Assembly: GCF_002302635.1 (NCBI RefSeq)
Contig: NZ_CP022387.1
Coordinates: 2,604,001-2,668,000, forward strand
From: Capnocytophaga stomatis
Lineage (GTDB): Bacteria; Bacteroidota; Bacteroidia; Flavobacteriales; Flavobacteriaceae
Length of the DNA: 64,000 bases
Direction: 5' to 3'
Part shown: positions 1 through 8,651 of the stretch, one piece after another
How positions within the stretch are numbered: the first letter of the stretch is position 1
Layout of the letters: the number at the start of each line of letters is the position of its first letter
The notes under the pieces: generated by a model
The model's input: the letters and a program-made list of their open reading frames with translations, nothing else
Database searches by the model: none
What the model was told of the DNA's origin: nothing
Program-made: the position numbers and the translations under genes

Positions 1-381
1 TTACATCAGGAGAAGATAAAAGACGTTTTTTTTGACTTCTATAATGGGGAGCGAGAGGAACTTTTTGGAGCAGTTGAAACAGAAAAATATCCTGAAATTC
101 CAGAATCTTTTCGCTGGACAACCCACAAGGTTAGACCCACACCTAAATTGTGTTCCTTTATTTATGTAGTAGAAAGCTCAGAATATGGTTGTTCTATTAA
201 ATTTGATGAAGAAGAAATCTTTAAAGCCTTTAGAGATGTTTTTGGCGATAGTCCTAATACGGAAGCAGAGCTGGTAGTGTATATCAACGATAGCAGAACT
301 GATGCTACGGTAGCTTTGAAGAGCAAAGACAAAGAAATTGCCTTGTTTAATAGTAATGTTTCAATTGGTAAAAGAAAGTAA
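1..381 (+). CDS. DUF2931-like lipoprotein, C-terminal part (runs in from the left)
   Basis: The reading frame is open from the first base and ends at 381, so the true start lies outside the window. The translated part (LHQEKIKDVFFDFYNGERE...) matches the C-terminal third of the complete DUF2931-like protein at 596-1705, including PEIPESFRWTTH and FKAFRDVFGDSPNTEAEL. DUF2931 proteins are commonly found beside Tle1-type lipase effectors, so a role as periplasmic immunity protein is inferred, not shown. The next gene, a truncated lipase, starts 3 bp downstream. This gene is the first half of a partial duplication of the pair at 596-3381, so it may encode a second, orphan immunity variant. Confidence 0.8.
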   Translation, partial: LHQEKIKDVFFDFYNGEREELFGAVETEKYPEIPESFRWTTHKVRPTPKLCSFIYVVESSEYGCSIKFDEEEIFKAFRDVFGDSPNTEAELVVYINDSRTDATVALKSKDKEIALFNSNVSIGKRK

Positions 382-562
382 CTATGAGTACATTTGTATA
401 TAATGATGGTAGTTTTGACCCTGAAAAAAAAGGGGTTCTGTCAGTTACTTTTGGGATGTTTTTTGACGGTACCAAAAACAATCGGTATCATACTGAAATT
501 CGTAAGAAAATAGAAAACAAAGGTGAGTTTAAAGACCAAGCCCCTACCCAAGAGGAAAGAGA
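1..562 (+). repeat. Direct repeat, copy 1 (partner 1325-1886)
   Basis: Bases 1-562 align with 1325-1886 at a constant offset of 1324 bp: both DUF2931 stops (381/1705) and both lipase ATGs (384/1708) keep this spacing. Similarity is patchy up to about 200 and close to identical afterwards. It ends abruptly at GAGGAAAGAGA, at codon ~59 of the lipase. This is a duplication of an immunity 3' end plus effector 5' end. Confidence 0.85.
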
Positions 563-569
563 AGCCTAA
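384..569 (+). pseudogene. Truncated Tle1-like lipase effector (first ~59 codons only)
   Basis: The 61-residue product is almost identical to the first 59 residues of the full lipase at 1708-3381 (MSTFVYNDGSFDPEKK...). It then runs into two unrelated codons and a stop at 569, where the direct repeat ends. It lacks the GFSRG nucleophile and all other catalytic residues, so it cannot be an active lipase. It may be a relic left when a second effector/immunity unit was inserted or deleted by recombination. The next immunity gene starts 26 bp downstream. Confidence 0.85.
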
Positions 570-595
570 ATTATTGATAAAAATAAAGAAACGCT

Positions 596-1705
596 ATGAA
601 AAACCTTTTTTTACTAATAACTTTCTTTGCATTACAATTGAGTAGTTGTCAACAAAAAAACAATAATAATGATATGAAACGTGATAAATTTGAATGGCAA
701 GAAGCCACATCAGCTCCTGATGGCTATCTTGTGGATGTTTATATGGGAGGATTACAATCTAAAAATGGATTTACAAGTTTGTATAATGGTACCACCTTAG
801 GAGGCTGGGGAGAAGCTAATTATGGAATGAGTAGCGGATTAAAAACGATCCCTAACCACTTGCATGTGATTTGGGTATCCTATTTTGAACATAAGTTTTA
901 TGAGATAGATACCCCGATTGATTATGAAAAAATGGTAAGTCTTTTTAATGAGGGATACTATGAAATGTCTTTTGTAAATGACCCCAATGCGAAAGAGCCT
1001 TCTTTGAACAAAACCAATTATAAAACGATTATGGTAGGATTTGCACCTGGTGGTGTTGTGGTTATATGGGTAGCAGGAGCAGGCAGGCAAATTGAGGTTG
1101 GACGTTATCAAGGAAAAGAGATTACCTTTACTCAAGAACAGATAGATGAACTGCCTTCAGGACCTAAAAAGAATATGCATAACATTGAATATCATAATAA
1201 TATTTTGTATCATTGGAAGATGGTACCCAAGGAAATTGTTGACAAAGTGAAAGACAAGCCTGTTCCGTATGGGCTATGGGATACCTATCGTAAAAAATAT
1301 AATTGGCAGTTATCTTTTGAATTTTTACATCAAGAGAAAGTAAAGGATGTTAATTATGGTTTCTACAATGGAGAAAGAGAGTTTCTGTTTGGAGAAACGT
1401 TGATAGAAGTTTATCCTGAAATTCCAGAATCTTTTCGCTGGACAACTCATAAAGAGAGAGCAGTGCCAAAATCTGTTTCTTTTCGTTGGATAATTGATGA
1501 TGCTACATACAGTTGCTCCGTTAAATTTGATGAAGAAGAAATCTTTAAAGCCTTTAGAGATGTTTTTGGCGATAGTCCTAATACGGAAGCAGAGCTGGTA
1601 GTGTATATCAACGATAGCAGAACTGATGCTACGGTAGCTTTGAAGAGCAAATATAAAGAAATAGCTTTGTTTGATGGTAAAATAATAGTTAAAAGAAGAA
1701 AGTGA
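596..1705 (+). CDS. DUF2931 family lipoprotein, probable immunity to the adjacent Tle1-like lipase
   Basis: A 369-residue protein with a lipoprotein signal (hydrophobic start, then LSSC with Cys18), so it should be anchored in the envelope and face the periplasm. The body fits DUF2931, with Trp/Tyr-rich segments such as VIWVSYFEHKFYEI. Its C-terminal third is duplicated at 1-381. The lipase ATG follows 2 bp after the stop, so the two are co-translated. A Tle1-type phospholipase delivered to the periplasm attacks membrane lipids, so a periplasmic lipoprotein beside it is the expected immunity protein. That pairing is inferred from position and family habit. It shows no sequence kinship with the second immunity family at 5778-11408. 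Confidence 0.75.
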   Translation: MKNLFLLITFFALQLSSCQQKNNNNDMKRDKFEWQEATSAPDGYLVDVYMGGLQSKNGFTSLYNGTTLGGWGEANYGMSSGLKTIPNHLHVIWVSYFEHKFYEIDTPIDYEKMVSLFNEGYYEMSFVNDPNAKEPSLNKTNYKTIMVGFAPGGVVVIWVAGAGRQIEVGRYQGKEITFTQEQIDELPSGPKKNMHNIEYHNNILYHWKMVPKEIVDKVKDKPVPYGLWDTYRKKYNWQLSFEFLHQEKVKDVNYGFYNGEREFLFGETLIEVYPEIPESFRWTTHKERAVPKSVSFRWIIDDATYSCSVKFDEEEIFKAFRDVFGDSPNTEAELVVYINDSRTDATVALKSKYKEIALFDGKIIVKRRK

Positions 1706-1886
1706 CTATGAGTACATTTGTATATAATGATGGTAGCTTTGACCCTGAAAAAAAAGGGGTTCTGTCAGTTACTTTTGGGATGTTTTTTGACGGTACCAAA
1801 AACAATCGGTATCATACTGAAATTCGCAAGAAAATAGAAAACAAAGGTGAGTTTAAAGACCAAGCCCCTACCCAAGAGGAAAGAGA
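1325..1886 (+). repeat. Direct repeat, copy 2 (partner 1-562)
   Basis: Second copy of the block described at 1-562. In this copy the lipase gene continues intact past the breakpoint at 1886. Confidence 0.85.
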
Positions 1887-3381
1887 TATTTATGCAAATT
1901 ATGGGGATAACGAAAGTTTTGGGAACGATTTTACTAATGTTGCCCGTAAGTGGTACTGTTGTGAAAGAAAAAAATACGCTATCTATGTGGAAGGTATCGG
2001 GACGGTAGGCAAAGAAGTGAAAGATAAAGACGATGAAATGGATGGTTTTGCTTATGGGCGTGGGGTTACGGGAATCATTGCCAAGGTACATTCAGGTTGT
2101 AAAATGTTGGCTGAAAAAATAAAAGAAGAATATGATAAGAAAGTAGAAGATGATGATATAAATCATATTCACTTAATCGTCGATGCATTTGGTTTTAGTC
2201 GTGGGGCAGCGGCGGCACGGCATTTTTTGTATAATTTGCAAAAGCGGGCATATCCTCCGTCCTGCCAATCTATAAATACAGTGCATAACATAGACCCTTC
2301 ATTGGCAGTCATTAAAACAGACTATGCAGGTTATTTTATAAAAGACAGTTGGGTCAAAGATGGTCTGTTGCCACGGTACGGTTTTTTAGGTATATCACTT
2401 TTGGAAGCGGGTATTTCACGAGAACTTATTGAAACAATGGGAGTTAAGGTGCGTTTTTTGGGCATATATGACACGGTTGCTTCTTATGACCCTAATTGTA
2501 TTTTAATTCCAAATTTTGAAAAGCAAATTCATAAGTTACATTTACACGACTTAGGAACTCCCACAAGAGCAGTACATTATACTGCTTTGGATGAACATCG
2601 AGAAAATTTTTCACTAACACGTTTAAAGATAGGGCAAGAGTTTGAATTTCCGGGAGTGCATAGTGATGTGGGAGGAAGTTATAACCACGATAAGTTATCA
2701 ACGCAGGAGTTTGCCCGCAAACAACAAAAAGCAAAACTATTGCTTCAAAGTGTTCCTACACGCAAAGCTTCTGAGTATGAAATGGTACGTTTAGACAGTG
2801 ATATTTTTTTAAAAAATTTTGAAAAATTCAGGCAAGAATTGATTTCTGAAGGTTGGTTCACAGAAGACCAAATAAAAATAAAATATCAATTCCCTATACA
2901 AAAACATCTCTATGCTGAACGTATTTTGAACAGAGGGTATAGTTTTATTCCGCTTCATTTTATGTGCGATGAAGCAGCTAATTACTTGGCTGAAAATTTG
3001 TTTGGAGAAAAAATCTTATCTGATTATGCTTTAGAAGATGATTTTCTCGAAAAGGTGAAAAACTATTTAAAACAATATACTATTGAAGGAAAGAATAAGT
3101 GGAAATTGATTGATTCTTCGGTTTCTCATAACTACAATAACAACATTTCACCACTTGACATTCAAGAAATTGAGCCAGCGGATAATACACATACAACGGC
3201 ATCATCAAAAGAAATTATCCCTACTATTAATCTTGAACAGGTGGAAATAAGTGCTTATCGTTCAGATTATATATTAAGAAAATTGCGAAATCAATACTTG
3301 CATTGGTCGGCTAAATTGAATACTTTTACTGACAGAATTGCTAATAGTCCTGCCAAAAACAGAAAACGAATGGATTTTTAA
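1708..3381 (+). CDS. T6SS phospholipase effector, Tle1-like (DUF2235 fold)
   Basis: A 557-residue alpha/beta hydrolase of the Tle1/DUF2235 type. Near the N-terminus it has FGMFFDGTKNN, the usual family opening. The nucleophile elbow GFSRG lies at about residues 162-166 (Ser164). GIYDTVAS carries a likely acidic residue (Asp255), and FPGVHSDVGGSY carries the likely catalytic His318. An upstream GTG at 1702 is in frame, but ATG 1708 is preferred because it matches the start of the truncated copy at 384. There is no signal peptide, as expected for cargo delivered by the T6SS. It would cleave phospholipids in the target cell envelope. The C-terminal ~130 residues have no recognised motif. It follows its presumed immunity gene directly and precedes an unknown small gene. 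Confidence 0.88.
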   Translation: MSTFVYNDGSFDPEKKGVLSVTFGMFFDGTKNNRYHTEIRKKIENKGEFKDQAPTQEERDIYANYGDNESFGNDFTNVARKWYCCERKKYAIYVEGIGTVGKEVKDKDDEMDGFAYGRGVTGIIAKVHSGCKMLAEKIKEEYDKKVEDDDINHIHLIVDAFGFSRGAAAARHFLYNLQKRAYPPSCQSINTVHNIDPSLAVIKTDYAGYFIKDSWVKDGLLPRYGFLGISLLEAGISRELIETMGVKVRFLGIYDTVASYDPNCILIPNFEKQIHKLHLHDLGTPTRAVHYTALDEHRENFSLTRLKIGQEFEFPGVHSDVGGSYNHDKLSTQEFARKQQKAKLLLQSVPTRKASEYEMVRLDSDIFLKNFEKFRQELISEGWFTEDQIKIKYQFPIQKHLYAERILNRGYSFIPLHFMCDEAANYLAENLFGEKILSDYALEDDFLEKVKNYLKQYTIEGKNKWKLIDSSVSHNYNNNISPLDIQEIEPADNTHTTASSKEIIPTINLEQVEISAYRSDYILRKLRNQYLHWSAKLNTFTDRIANSPAKNRKRMDF

Positions 3382-3391
3382 AATATTGATT

Positions 3392-4003
3392 ATGAATCTT
3401 GATGAAAAATTGTCTGCTCGATATAAGTTTAGCACCACTTCTTATGAAAAAGAGCAAGAAATAAAGTACAGCCGTATTATAAAAATAACCCGAATTCCTT
3501 ATTCAAGGGAGGATATTTTTGCTTTTGGTTTATTGTGTGAAAAAATAGAATATAAAGTTCCGCAAATTTCCTTTTTCCTCAAAAAAGTAGCACTTGTTTT
3601 CAGTAATATAATTATATTTGTAGACAAGAGAGGTGCCATTATAAATGTATATTCACACGAACAGATACAAAAAAAATGGCAAAAAATCAAAGCATCTGTC
3701 CTCAATGACCACAAAGGGGAAGAGATTGATTCGTTTGTTCAAGTAGTTGACTCTGTCGTAAATGATAAAAAGGCACTTATTGCTTTTTTAGAAAGTGATG
3801 CAATGTATGGTTTGTTTTTCAATAAAAAGTGGGAGCAACTCAGCCATACTTGTAATGCAAGCCCGAGTAAAGTTTTTAATGAGATTATAGTAGATGATTT
3901 ACCTCATTACAAGTTTTTATATAAAGGCACTTTTCTGAAAGAGGTAAAAAAAAGAAATTCTAACCAATTATATGAAGTATTATGCCAGGGACTGATAATT
4001 TAA
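3392..4003 (+). CDS. Unrecognised 203-aa protein between two T6SS effectors (possible adaptor/chaperone)
   Basis: The protein starts at ATG 3392, 10 bp after the lipase stop, and its end overlaps the next effector's start by 22 bp, so it is translationally coupled to it. It has no signal peptide and no lipobox, so it should be cytoplasmic. Visible segments are a hydrophobic stretch near VALVFSNIIIFVDKRGAIINVYS and an alpha-helical middle (HEQIQKKWQKIKASVL). I do not recognise the family. A small cytoplasmic protein encoded directly before a PAAR-like effector is often an effector loading factor, but this is inference from position only. A cytoplasmic immunity protein is the alternative. Confidence 0.7.
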   Translation: MNLDEKLSARYKFSTTSYEKEQEIKYSRIIKITRIPYSREDIFAFGLLCEKIEYKVPQISFFLKKVALVFSNIIIFVDKRGAIINVYSHEQIQKKWQKIKASVLNDHKGEEIDSFVQVVDSVVNDKKALIAFLESDAMYGLFFNKKWEQLSHTCNASPSKVFNEIIVDDLPHYKFLYKGTFLKEVKKRNSNQLYEVLCQGLII

Positions 4004-5781
4004 ATAACGATTTCACGCAAGAAGAGAAAGACTTATTCGATGCTCATTTAAGCTCAACGGAAGCTCAAAAAGTAGAGCAGGAGCAAGAGGAAGAACTCCA
4101 AGCCCAGCAAGACAAACTCATAGTTGTTGACGGAGCACGGTATAGGTTTGGGGCACATTTGGCAGAGTTGAAAGTACTCAATGACACGCCTACCATACAA
4201 GGTAAGTTAGTGGGTACGGTTGTTGAAAACCAACCTACGAACTTTACCTTTGCCGATGGTTTTCAGCTGACCTCACTGGGGCAATGGACGGGGCAGGGTA
4301 CGGCAAAATTTCAGAATAACGAAGTGCTGATACAAGGGTCTAAAATTTCTTATGTAGGGCAAATGCCTGGTTCTTCCACAGTGGAGGCAGGCACAGCCGA
4401 GTGCATACATTCGGGGCAAATCAATGTTCCTGAATGCATTGACACAACTTTTGCCCCCTTACCGCCCTATAAAACCCGCCCCAAAATAACCAACGGGCGT
4501 TGGGCATCGGACAGAAACGCTGCCAACGAAATCACAGAAGCCTATTTGGAAGATACGGTGTATTTTGTGATAGATACGGTTAATATTGAAGATGGAGAAA
4601 AATTAACGGTGCAACTCTATGATTATGACCATTTTTTGTGGAATGATTTGTGGAACTTTGACGACAAAATAGATAGTCCAAGAGAAATAAAAGTGAAAAA
4701 TAATCAGGCTGTAATGGAAGTGTATTTAAAGCCTCAATGGAAAGAACACATTGATGCTGAAAAAGGACAACCCTTTGCCAATAGTGCTATTGAACTTTAT
4801 TGGAAAATTAGTTGTGATAACAAAAAAATATCAAAAGAAATATTTCCACGAGAAATATATAACCACTTAAAAGTAAGAAACCAACGTGAAATTTACATAA
4901 AACCCGTAATGAGCGAAACGGGTTATAATTACGGTGTACCGGAAATATATTCTTTTGATGGTGACCCGATGTTTTTTGCGGGGATTACTGAAATGAAAGT
5001 TGTGGAAGAGTCTTCGGAGAATGAGTTTGTAGGATATGGGAAAAGTTTTTTGATTTCAGGAGCGGCTTACTTGGGCGATAAAAAACTTCCAGATGTTTCA
5101 AAAGGGATTGCAATGGCTAAATATGAAGCCGGTTATAGAGTAAATCATTCTGGGAAAATGGTGCGTTATGATGATTTTGAGAAATTTTTGTCCTCACAAA
5201 AATCACTTCGGCAATTTATTCCATTGGAAAAAAAGGTGGTTAATGGAGTAGACCAGTTAGCCATAATGCAAACAAAATTACCGAGCACCCAAACGTTTTA
5301 TTTTTTAAAAAATGCAGCAAATATTTTTGGAAGTTTATATAGCTTAACGGAAGTAGCCAAAGGCGGTAGAGATATGAATTCTGTATTGTCAGATGCATTG
5401 GTATTGGCGTCCAATTCTACTCCTGTGTTGGGTATTCTGACTAAAATGACGTTAGACGTAATGCAAACACCTGTGAAAGAGTTTTTTGATGATTTAAAAA
5501 ATGATTACATAAAAGAATTAAACGTTTACAAATTTTCAGGAGTAAACGACGTTAGAAGCTATCTTTCAATGAGAAAGAATCAAACCAAACTTTTGAATGA
5601 ATATAATATAGCATATATTAGTTATCAGGGAATGCAAGGATTATTAAATGGAAGTATAAGAGATTGGAAGCAATTAAATAGATACTCTAAATTTGACGAA
5701 GTTGCTATTCTTTGTATCAGTAAAGAAGAGTATACAATTATTGATTCATTTTTTGTTAAACCCAAAACGAATAACAAATGA
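3982..5781 (+). CDS. PAAR-like T6SS effector with C-terminal toxin domain
   Basis: A 599-residue protein. After a Gln/Glu-rich helical lead (to about residue 45) comes a PAAR-like/DUF4280-type region at about 45-165, recognisable from VVDGARYRFGAHLAELKV and the Gly/Asn-rich pattern that follows, so it would sit on the spike tip. Next is a middle domain of about 250 residues. The C-terminal ~170 residues (from LPSTQTFYFLKNAANIFG) form a toxin domain whose homologues recur at 6392, 7877, 8645 and 9927 without any delivery domain. That domain carries hydrophobic segments (VLGILTKMTLDVMQTPVKEFF) and ends in the family tail SYQGMQGLLNG...IIDSFFV. No catalytic motif is seen. Its stop overlaps the immunity ATG (ATGA). 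The biochemical activity is unknown; membrane attack is a guess based on hydrophobicity and lipoprotein immunity. Confidence 0.75.
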   Translation: MPGTDNLNNDFTQEEKDLFDAHLSSTEAQKVEQEQEEELQAQQDKLIVVDGARYRFGAHLAELKVLNDTPTIQGKLVGTVVENQPTNFTFADGFQLTSLGQWTGQGTAKFQNNEVLIQGSKISYVGQMPGSSTVEAGTAECIHSGQINVPECIDTTFAPLPPYKTRPKITNGRWASDRNAANEITEAYLEDTVYFVIDTVNIEDGEKLTVQLYDYDHFLWNDLWNFDDKIDSPREIKVKNNQAVMEVYLKPQWKEHIDAEKGQPFANSAIELYWKISCDNKKISKEIFPREIYNHLKVRNQREIYIKPVMSETGYNYGVPEIYSFDGDPMFFAGITEMKVVEESSENEFVGYGKSFLISGAAYLGDKKLPDVSKGIAMAKYEAGYRVNHSGKMVRYDDFEKFLSSQKSLRQFIPLEKKVVNGVDQLAIMQTKLPSTQTFYFLKNAANIFGSLYSLTEVAKGGRDMNSVLSDALVLASNSTPVLGILTKMTLDVMQTPVKEFFDDLKNDYIKELNVYKFSGVNDVRSYLSMRKNQTKLLNEYNIAYISYQGMQGLLNGSIRDWKQLNRYSKFDEVAILCISKEEYTIIDSFFVKPKTNNK

Positions 5782-6386
5782 AAAAAAAATTATTCTATAT
5801 AATCAATATAATAGTATTTATAAGTTGTAATTCCCCAAAAAATATTTCTTTTGAGCAAAAAGAATGTTTAAACTGTAAGGTTAAAATTTTCATTTCACTT
5901 GATAATGTGCTAAATAGTAGTGTAGTACTACAAAAAAAAATAATAATTATTAATCCCAATTGGAAATATTCAGAAGTAAAAATAAATTATTACAAAGATA
6001 AAGAATTGTTTTCTTCTATTGATACCTATCCTCTTTATTTCGATGAGCAAATACAAAAAAATAGAACTTTTGAACATAAAAAAGGACTACATATCATTGG
6101 ATTAAACCCCAAAGAAACAAAAGGAATTTATTATAATCTATGGGAACGAAATATAAATAGCGAGATGTTAAAACATTACATTCCCTTAGGAAAATATCTT
6201 GTTATAGAGGATAATCTGATGAAAAAGACTTACGAAGATAAAAATTCTCTTATCTACGAAGAACCCTTTTCCGAGTTCAAGCGCAAAAACCCAGAATTGT
6301 TAGAGTTTTTAACCAAAGGTGATAGCATTGAGTTAGAGGTTATTAGTCCCGTAAAACAAAAATATAAATTTAAAGCAGAGTGGTAG
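5778..6386 (+). CDS. Immunity-type lipoprotein 1 (partner of the PAAR-like effector)
   Basis: A 202-residue protein with a short hydrophobic start and a lipobox-like ISCNS, hence a probable lipoprotein. Its ATG overlaps the effector stop by 4 bp, the classic coupling of effector and immunity. The first ~155 residues differ strongly from the other four family members in this array, while the last 43 residues (EEPFSEFKRKNPELLEF... to KAEW) are practically identical in all five. A variable front and constant back suggest that recognition lies in the front. It probably neutralises its toxin in the periplasm; this is inferred from the lipoprotein signal and gene order. Confidence 0.8.
   Translation: MKKKLFYIINIIVFISCNSPKNISFEQKECLNCKVKIFISLDNVLNSSVVLQKKIIIINPNWKYSEVKINYYKDKELFSSIDTYPLYFDEQIQKNRTFEHKKGLHIIGLNPKETKGIYYNLWERNINSEMLKHYIPLGKYLVIEDNLMKKTYEDKNSLIYEEPFSEFKRKNPELLEFLTKGDSIELEVISPVKQKYKFKAEW
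6258..6386 (+). repeat. 129-bp conserved 3' block of immunity genes, copy 1 of 5
   Basis: A nearly identical 129-bp block ends each immunity gene: 6258-6386, 7746-7874, 8523-8651, 9793-9921 and 11280-11408. Differences are mostly single silent changes. Toxin cassette remnants begin right at its end (the TGGTAG/TGGTAA stop), so the block is positioned to act as a homologous recombination anchor. Confidence 0.9.
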
Positions 6387-6391
6387 TAAAT

Positions 6392-7246
6392 ATGGTTGAA
6401 TTTTATGAAAATGAGTACATTACAATCATAGAAGACGAGATTAAATCTGAAATAAGAAACCAGCTTACATCAAAGGCATCGGAAAAAATTGAGAAAAAAG
6501 CCGATTCAATCAAGAAAAATGCTTCTTCCAAAAAAGCCCAAGCGATTGCTTTAACGCGGGTTGATAAGGTTTCTTTTCAGCAGAAATACAGGTCGTATGC
6601 CGATGCTTTTAAGGGTGCTGTAAGTGACGGAAAATGTGCGATTAACGGTAAAAAAATATCGTTGCATCACGATTATTTTTCCAAAGAACAAGCTAAAAAA
6701 CAACGAACTGTAAACAGAAAAAATAATATTGCTTTTCAAAAAAGTTTTTACGAGTCTACTCCGTTGAAAGCCAAGGCACTTTATGTAGCCAAAGATGCGT
6801 TGAATATTTTCGGGGATATGTATGACTTGGTTCAGGCGGCTTCATCGACCAAAAGTGGGGAGGCGGATATTACTTCCGGCATAATCACCACGGCATTGGG
6901 AACCAACTTTTTAGGCGGACTTTTGGTGAATATCACCCTAAACATTTTAAACCAACCGATGAAAGAATTTATGGCAGAAGGTTTGGAAAGAGATAAAAAA
7001 GAGTTGGATACTTATAAATTTTTGGGAGAAGAAAGGTTTAAGAAAGAACTTTACAATTCTACTTTTTTGAGAGATATTTATAAAACAATACCAATTAGTT
7101 ATCAATCAATGCAGGGATTACTAAAAGGAACACTTAAAAAAATAGAACACTTAAAGTCAGCAAATAAAGAAGTTACCATTGTTTATAGAGAAATAGAAGA
7201 TGGAATTTTAATAGATACATTTTTTGTAAATATAAAAGAAAAATAA
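6392..7246 (+). CDS. Orphan toxin cassette B (no delivery domain)
   Basis: A 284-residue protein. The preferred start is ATG 6392; an in-frame GTG at 6380 overlaps the preceding gene. It lacks the PAAR-like region. Residues ~1-120 are a helical, Lys/Glu-rich segment (IRNQLTSKASEKIEKKADSIKK). From KAKALYVAKDALNIFGDMYDL onward it is homologous to the C-terminal toxin domain of the effector at 3982. A hydrophobic segment, TALGTNFLGGLLVNITLNIL, and the shared tail (SYQSMQGLLKG...EIEDGILIDTFFV) are clear. Without a carrier it may be a silent cassette that becomes active when recombined behind a PAAR module, or it may be expressed and carried by another spike protein. It is nearly identical to the frameshifted copy at 9927-10780. 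Confidence 0.7.
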   Translation: MVEFYENEYITIIEDEIKSEIRNQLTSKASEKIEKKADSIKKNASSKKAQAIALTRVDKVSFQQKYRSYADAFKGAVSDGKCAINGKKISLHHDYFSKEQAKKQRTVNRKNNIAFQKSFYESTPLKAKALYVAKDALNIFGDMYDLVQAASSTKSGEADITSGIITTALGTNFLGGLLVNITLNILNQPMKEFMAEGLERDKKELDTYKFLGEERFKKELYNSTFLRDIYKTIPISYQSMQGLLKGTLKKIEHLKSANKEVTIVYREIEDGILIDTFFVNIKEK

Positions 7247-7250
7247 GGTT

Positions 7251-7874
7251 ATGAAAAAATATATTTTAATTATTGTAGTCTTGTGTTTAGTGGGTTGTAG
7301 CACAAATAAACAAATTCAATTCACGCAAGGAGAAAATGTGAATGTTGAACTACATTTTATTGATTATGGTAAAGTTCAACAATATAATATAGCTCTACGT
7401 AAAAAAATTAAACTAAAAAATCCTTATATAAGATTTGCAACTATGAAAATAAACTATTTTCATAACGGAGTGCAAATCGATGAAATATTTGCTCGACCAA
7501 TGGATTATGGTAAAGACGGAAACTTATACATCATAGGTAGCGAAAAAGGGGAAGAATTGTATGAGATAAATCTCTATCCTTTAAGCGAGAGAGAAATTAT
7601 TTTTGAATTCAATACTTTTATAGAGCCCTTTAAATTTGAGGGAATATACAAAAATTTGAAGCAATATATTGCATTGGGTAAACCTCCCATTTATGAAAAT
7701 GGATTGACAGGAGAAAAATATGAAAGTTCAAATTCCCTTATTTACGAAGAACCCTTTTCCGAGTTCAAGCGTAAAAACCCAGAGTTATTAGAATTTTTAA
7801 CCAAAGGTGATAGCATTGAGTTAGAGGTCATTAGTCCTGTAAAACAAAAGTATAAATTTAAAGCAGAGTGGTAA
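7251..7874 (+). CDS. Immunity-type lipoprotein 2
   Basis: A 207-residue lipoprotein (MKKYILII..., lipobox LVGC with Cys16), starting 4 bp after toxin cassette B. It belongs to the same family as the proteins at 5778, 8031, 9298 and 10785, and is closest to 8031 and 10785 (shared RKKIKLKNP..IRFA, MDYGKDGNLY.IGS and NGLTGEKYE segments). The last 43 residues are the constant block. It is presumed to neutralise the toxin of cassette B. Its stop is followed at once by a toxin tail remnant. Confidence 0.8.
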   Translation: MKKYILIIVVLCLVGCSTNKQIQFTQGENVNVELHFIDYGKVQQYNIALRKKIKLKNPYIRFATMKINYFHNGVQIDEIFARPMDYGKDGNLYIIGSEKGEELYEINLYPLSEREIIFEFNTFIEPFKFEGIYKNLKQYIALGKPPIYENGLTGEKYESSNSLIYEEPFSEFKRKNPELLEFLTKGDSIELEVISPVKQKYKFKAEW

Positions 7875-7876
7875 TT

Positions 7877-8026
7877 AATATTCAAACAATGCAAGGTTTA
7901 CTAAAAGGGACAATCAAAAAGGTGGAAAATTTAAAATCAGCTTATCGAGAAGTTACCATTGTTTATAAAGAAATAGAAGATGGGATTTTAATAGATGCGT
8001 TTTTTGTAAATATAAAAGAAAAATAA
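7877..8026 (+). pseudogene. Toxin tail remnant (last ~50 codons of a cassette)
   Basis: In frame from 7877 the sequence reads INIQTMQGLLKGTIKK... and ends ILIDAFFVNIKEK at the stop 8024-8026, matching the last ~50 residues of cassette B. There is no start or upstream domain; it begins right after the previous immunity stop. It can only be the 3' end of a toxin gene whose body was removed by recombination. Confidence 0.85.
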
Positions 8027-8030
8027 GGTT

Positions 8031-8651
8031 ATGAAAAAATATATTTTAATTGTTGTAACCTTATTTTTAATAGGTTGTAGTACGGGTAAACAAATCTGGT
8101 TGTCACAAAGTGGGAATGAAAGTGTTAAAATACTTTATTCTAATTACAGTTTCCAACAAATGTCCATTTATTTAAGAAAAAAAATAAAATTTAAAAATCC
8201 TAATATAAGATTTGCAAATGTTAAATTGAATTATTTTATTGAGGGAGAGCAAATTGATGGAATGTATGCGTATCCTATGGATTATGGAAAAGATGGTAAT
8301 TTGTATAGAATAGGTAGTGCTAAGGGAGAGAAATTGTATGAAATTAATATTTTACCTTTAAGTGAGAGGGAAATTATTTATGAACTATATATTCCTATGG
8401 ATTATCTTAAATTTGAAGGGATTTATAAAAGTTTAGAACATTATCTTTCTTTGGGAAAACCTATTGTTTATGAAGACGGATTGACAGGAGAAAAATATAA
8501 AAGTTCAAATTCCTTTATTTACGAAGAACCCTTTTCCGAGTTCAAGCGTAAAAACCCAGAGTTATTAGAGTTTTTAACCAAAGGTGATAGCATTGAGTTA
8601 GAGGTTATTAGTCCCGTAAAACAAAAGTATAAATTTAAAGCAGAGTGGTAA
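8031..8651 (+). CDS. Immunity-type lipoprotein 3 (orphan)
   Basis: A 206-residue lipoprotein with lipobox LIGC (Cys16). It begins 4 bp after the toxin tail remnant, so its own toxin has been lost except for that tail. It is closely related to the proteins at 7251 and 10785 in the front part and identical in type in the C-terminal constant block. As an orphan it could still protect against siblings carrying the lost toxin variant. Confidence 0.8.
   Translation: MKKYILIVVTLFLIGCSTGKQIWLSQSGNESVKILYSNYSFQQMSIYLRKKIKFKNPNIRFANVKLNYFIEGEQIDGMYAYPMDYGKDGNLYRIGSAKGEKLYEINILPLSEREIIYELYIPMDYLKFEGIYKSLEHYLSLGKPIVYEDGLTGEKYKSSNSFIYEEPFSEFKRKNPELLEFLTKGDSIELEVISPVKQKYKFKAEW

Noticed and set aside
839-1135. 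98-codon minus-strand frame inside the DUF2931 gene
   Set aside because: It is a shadow of a clear lipoprotein gene on the plus strand and has no independent support.
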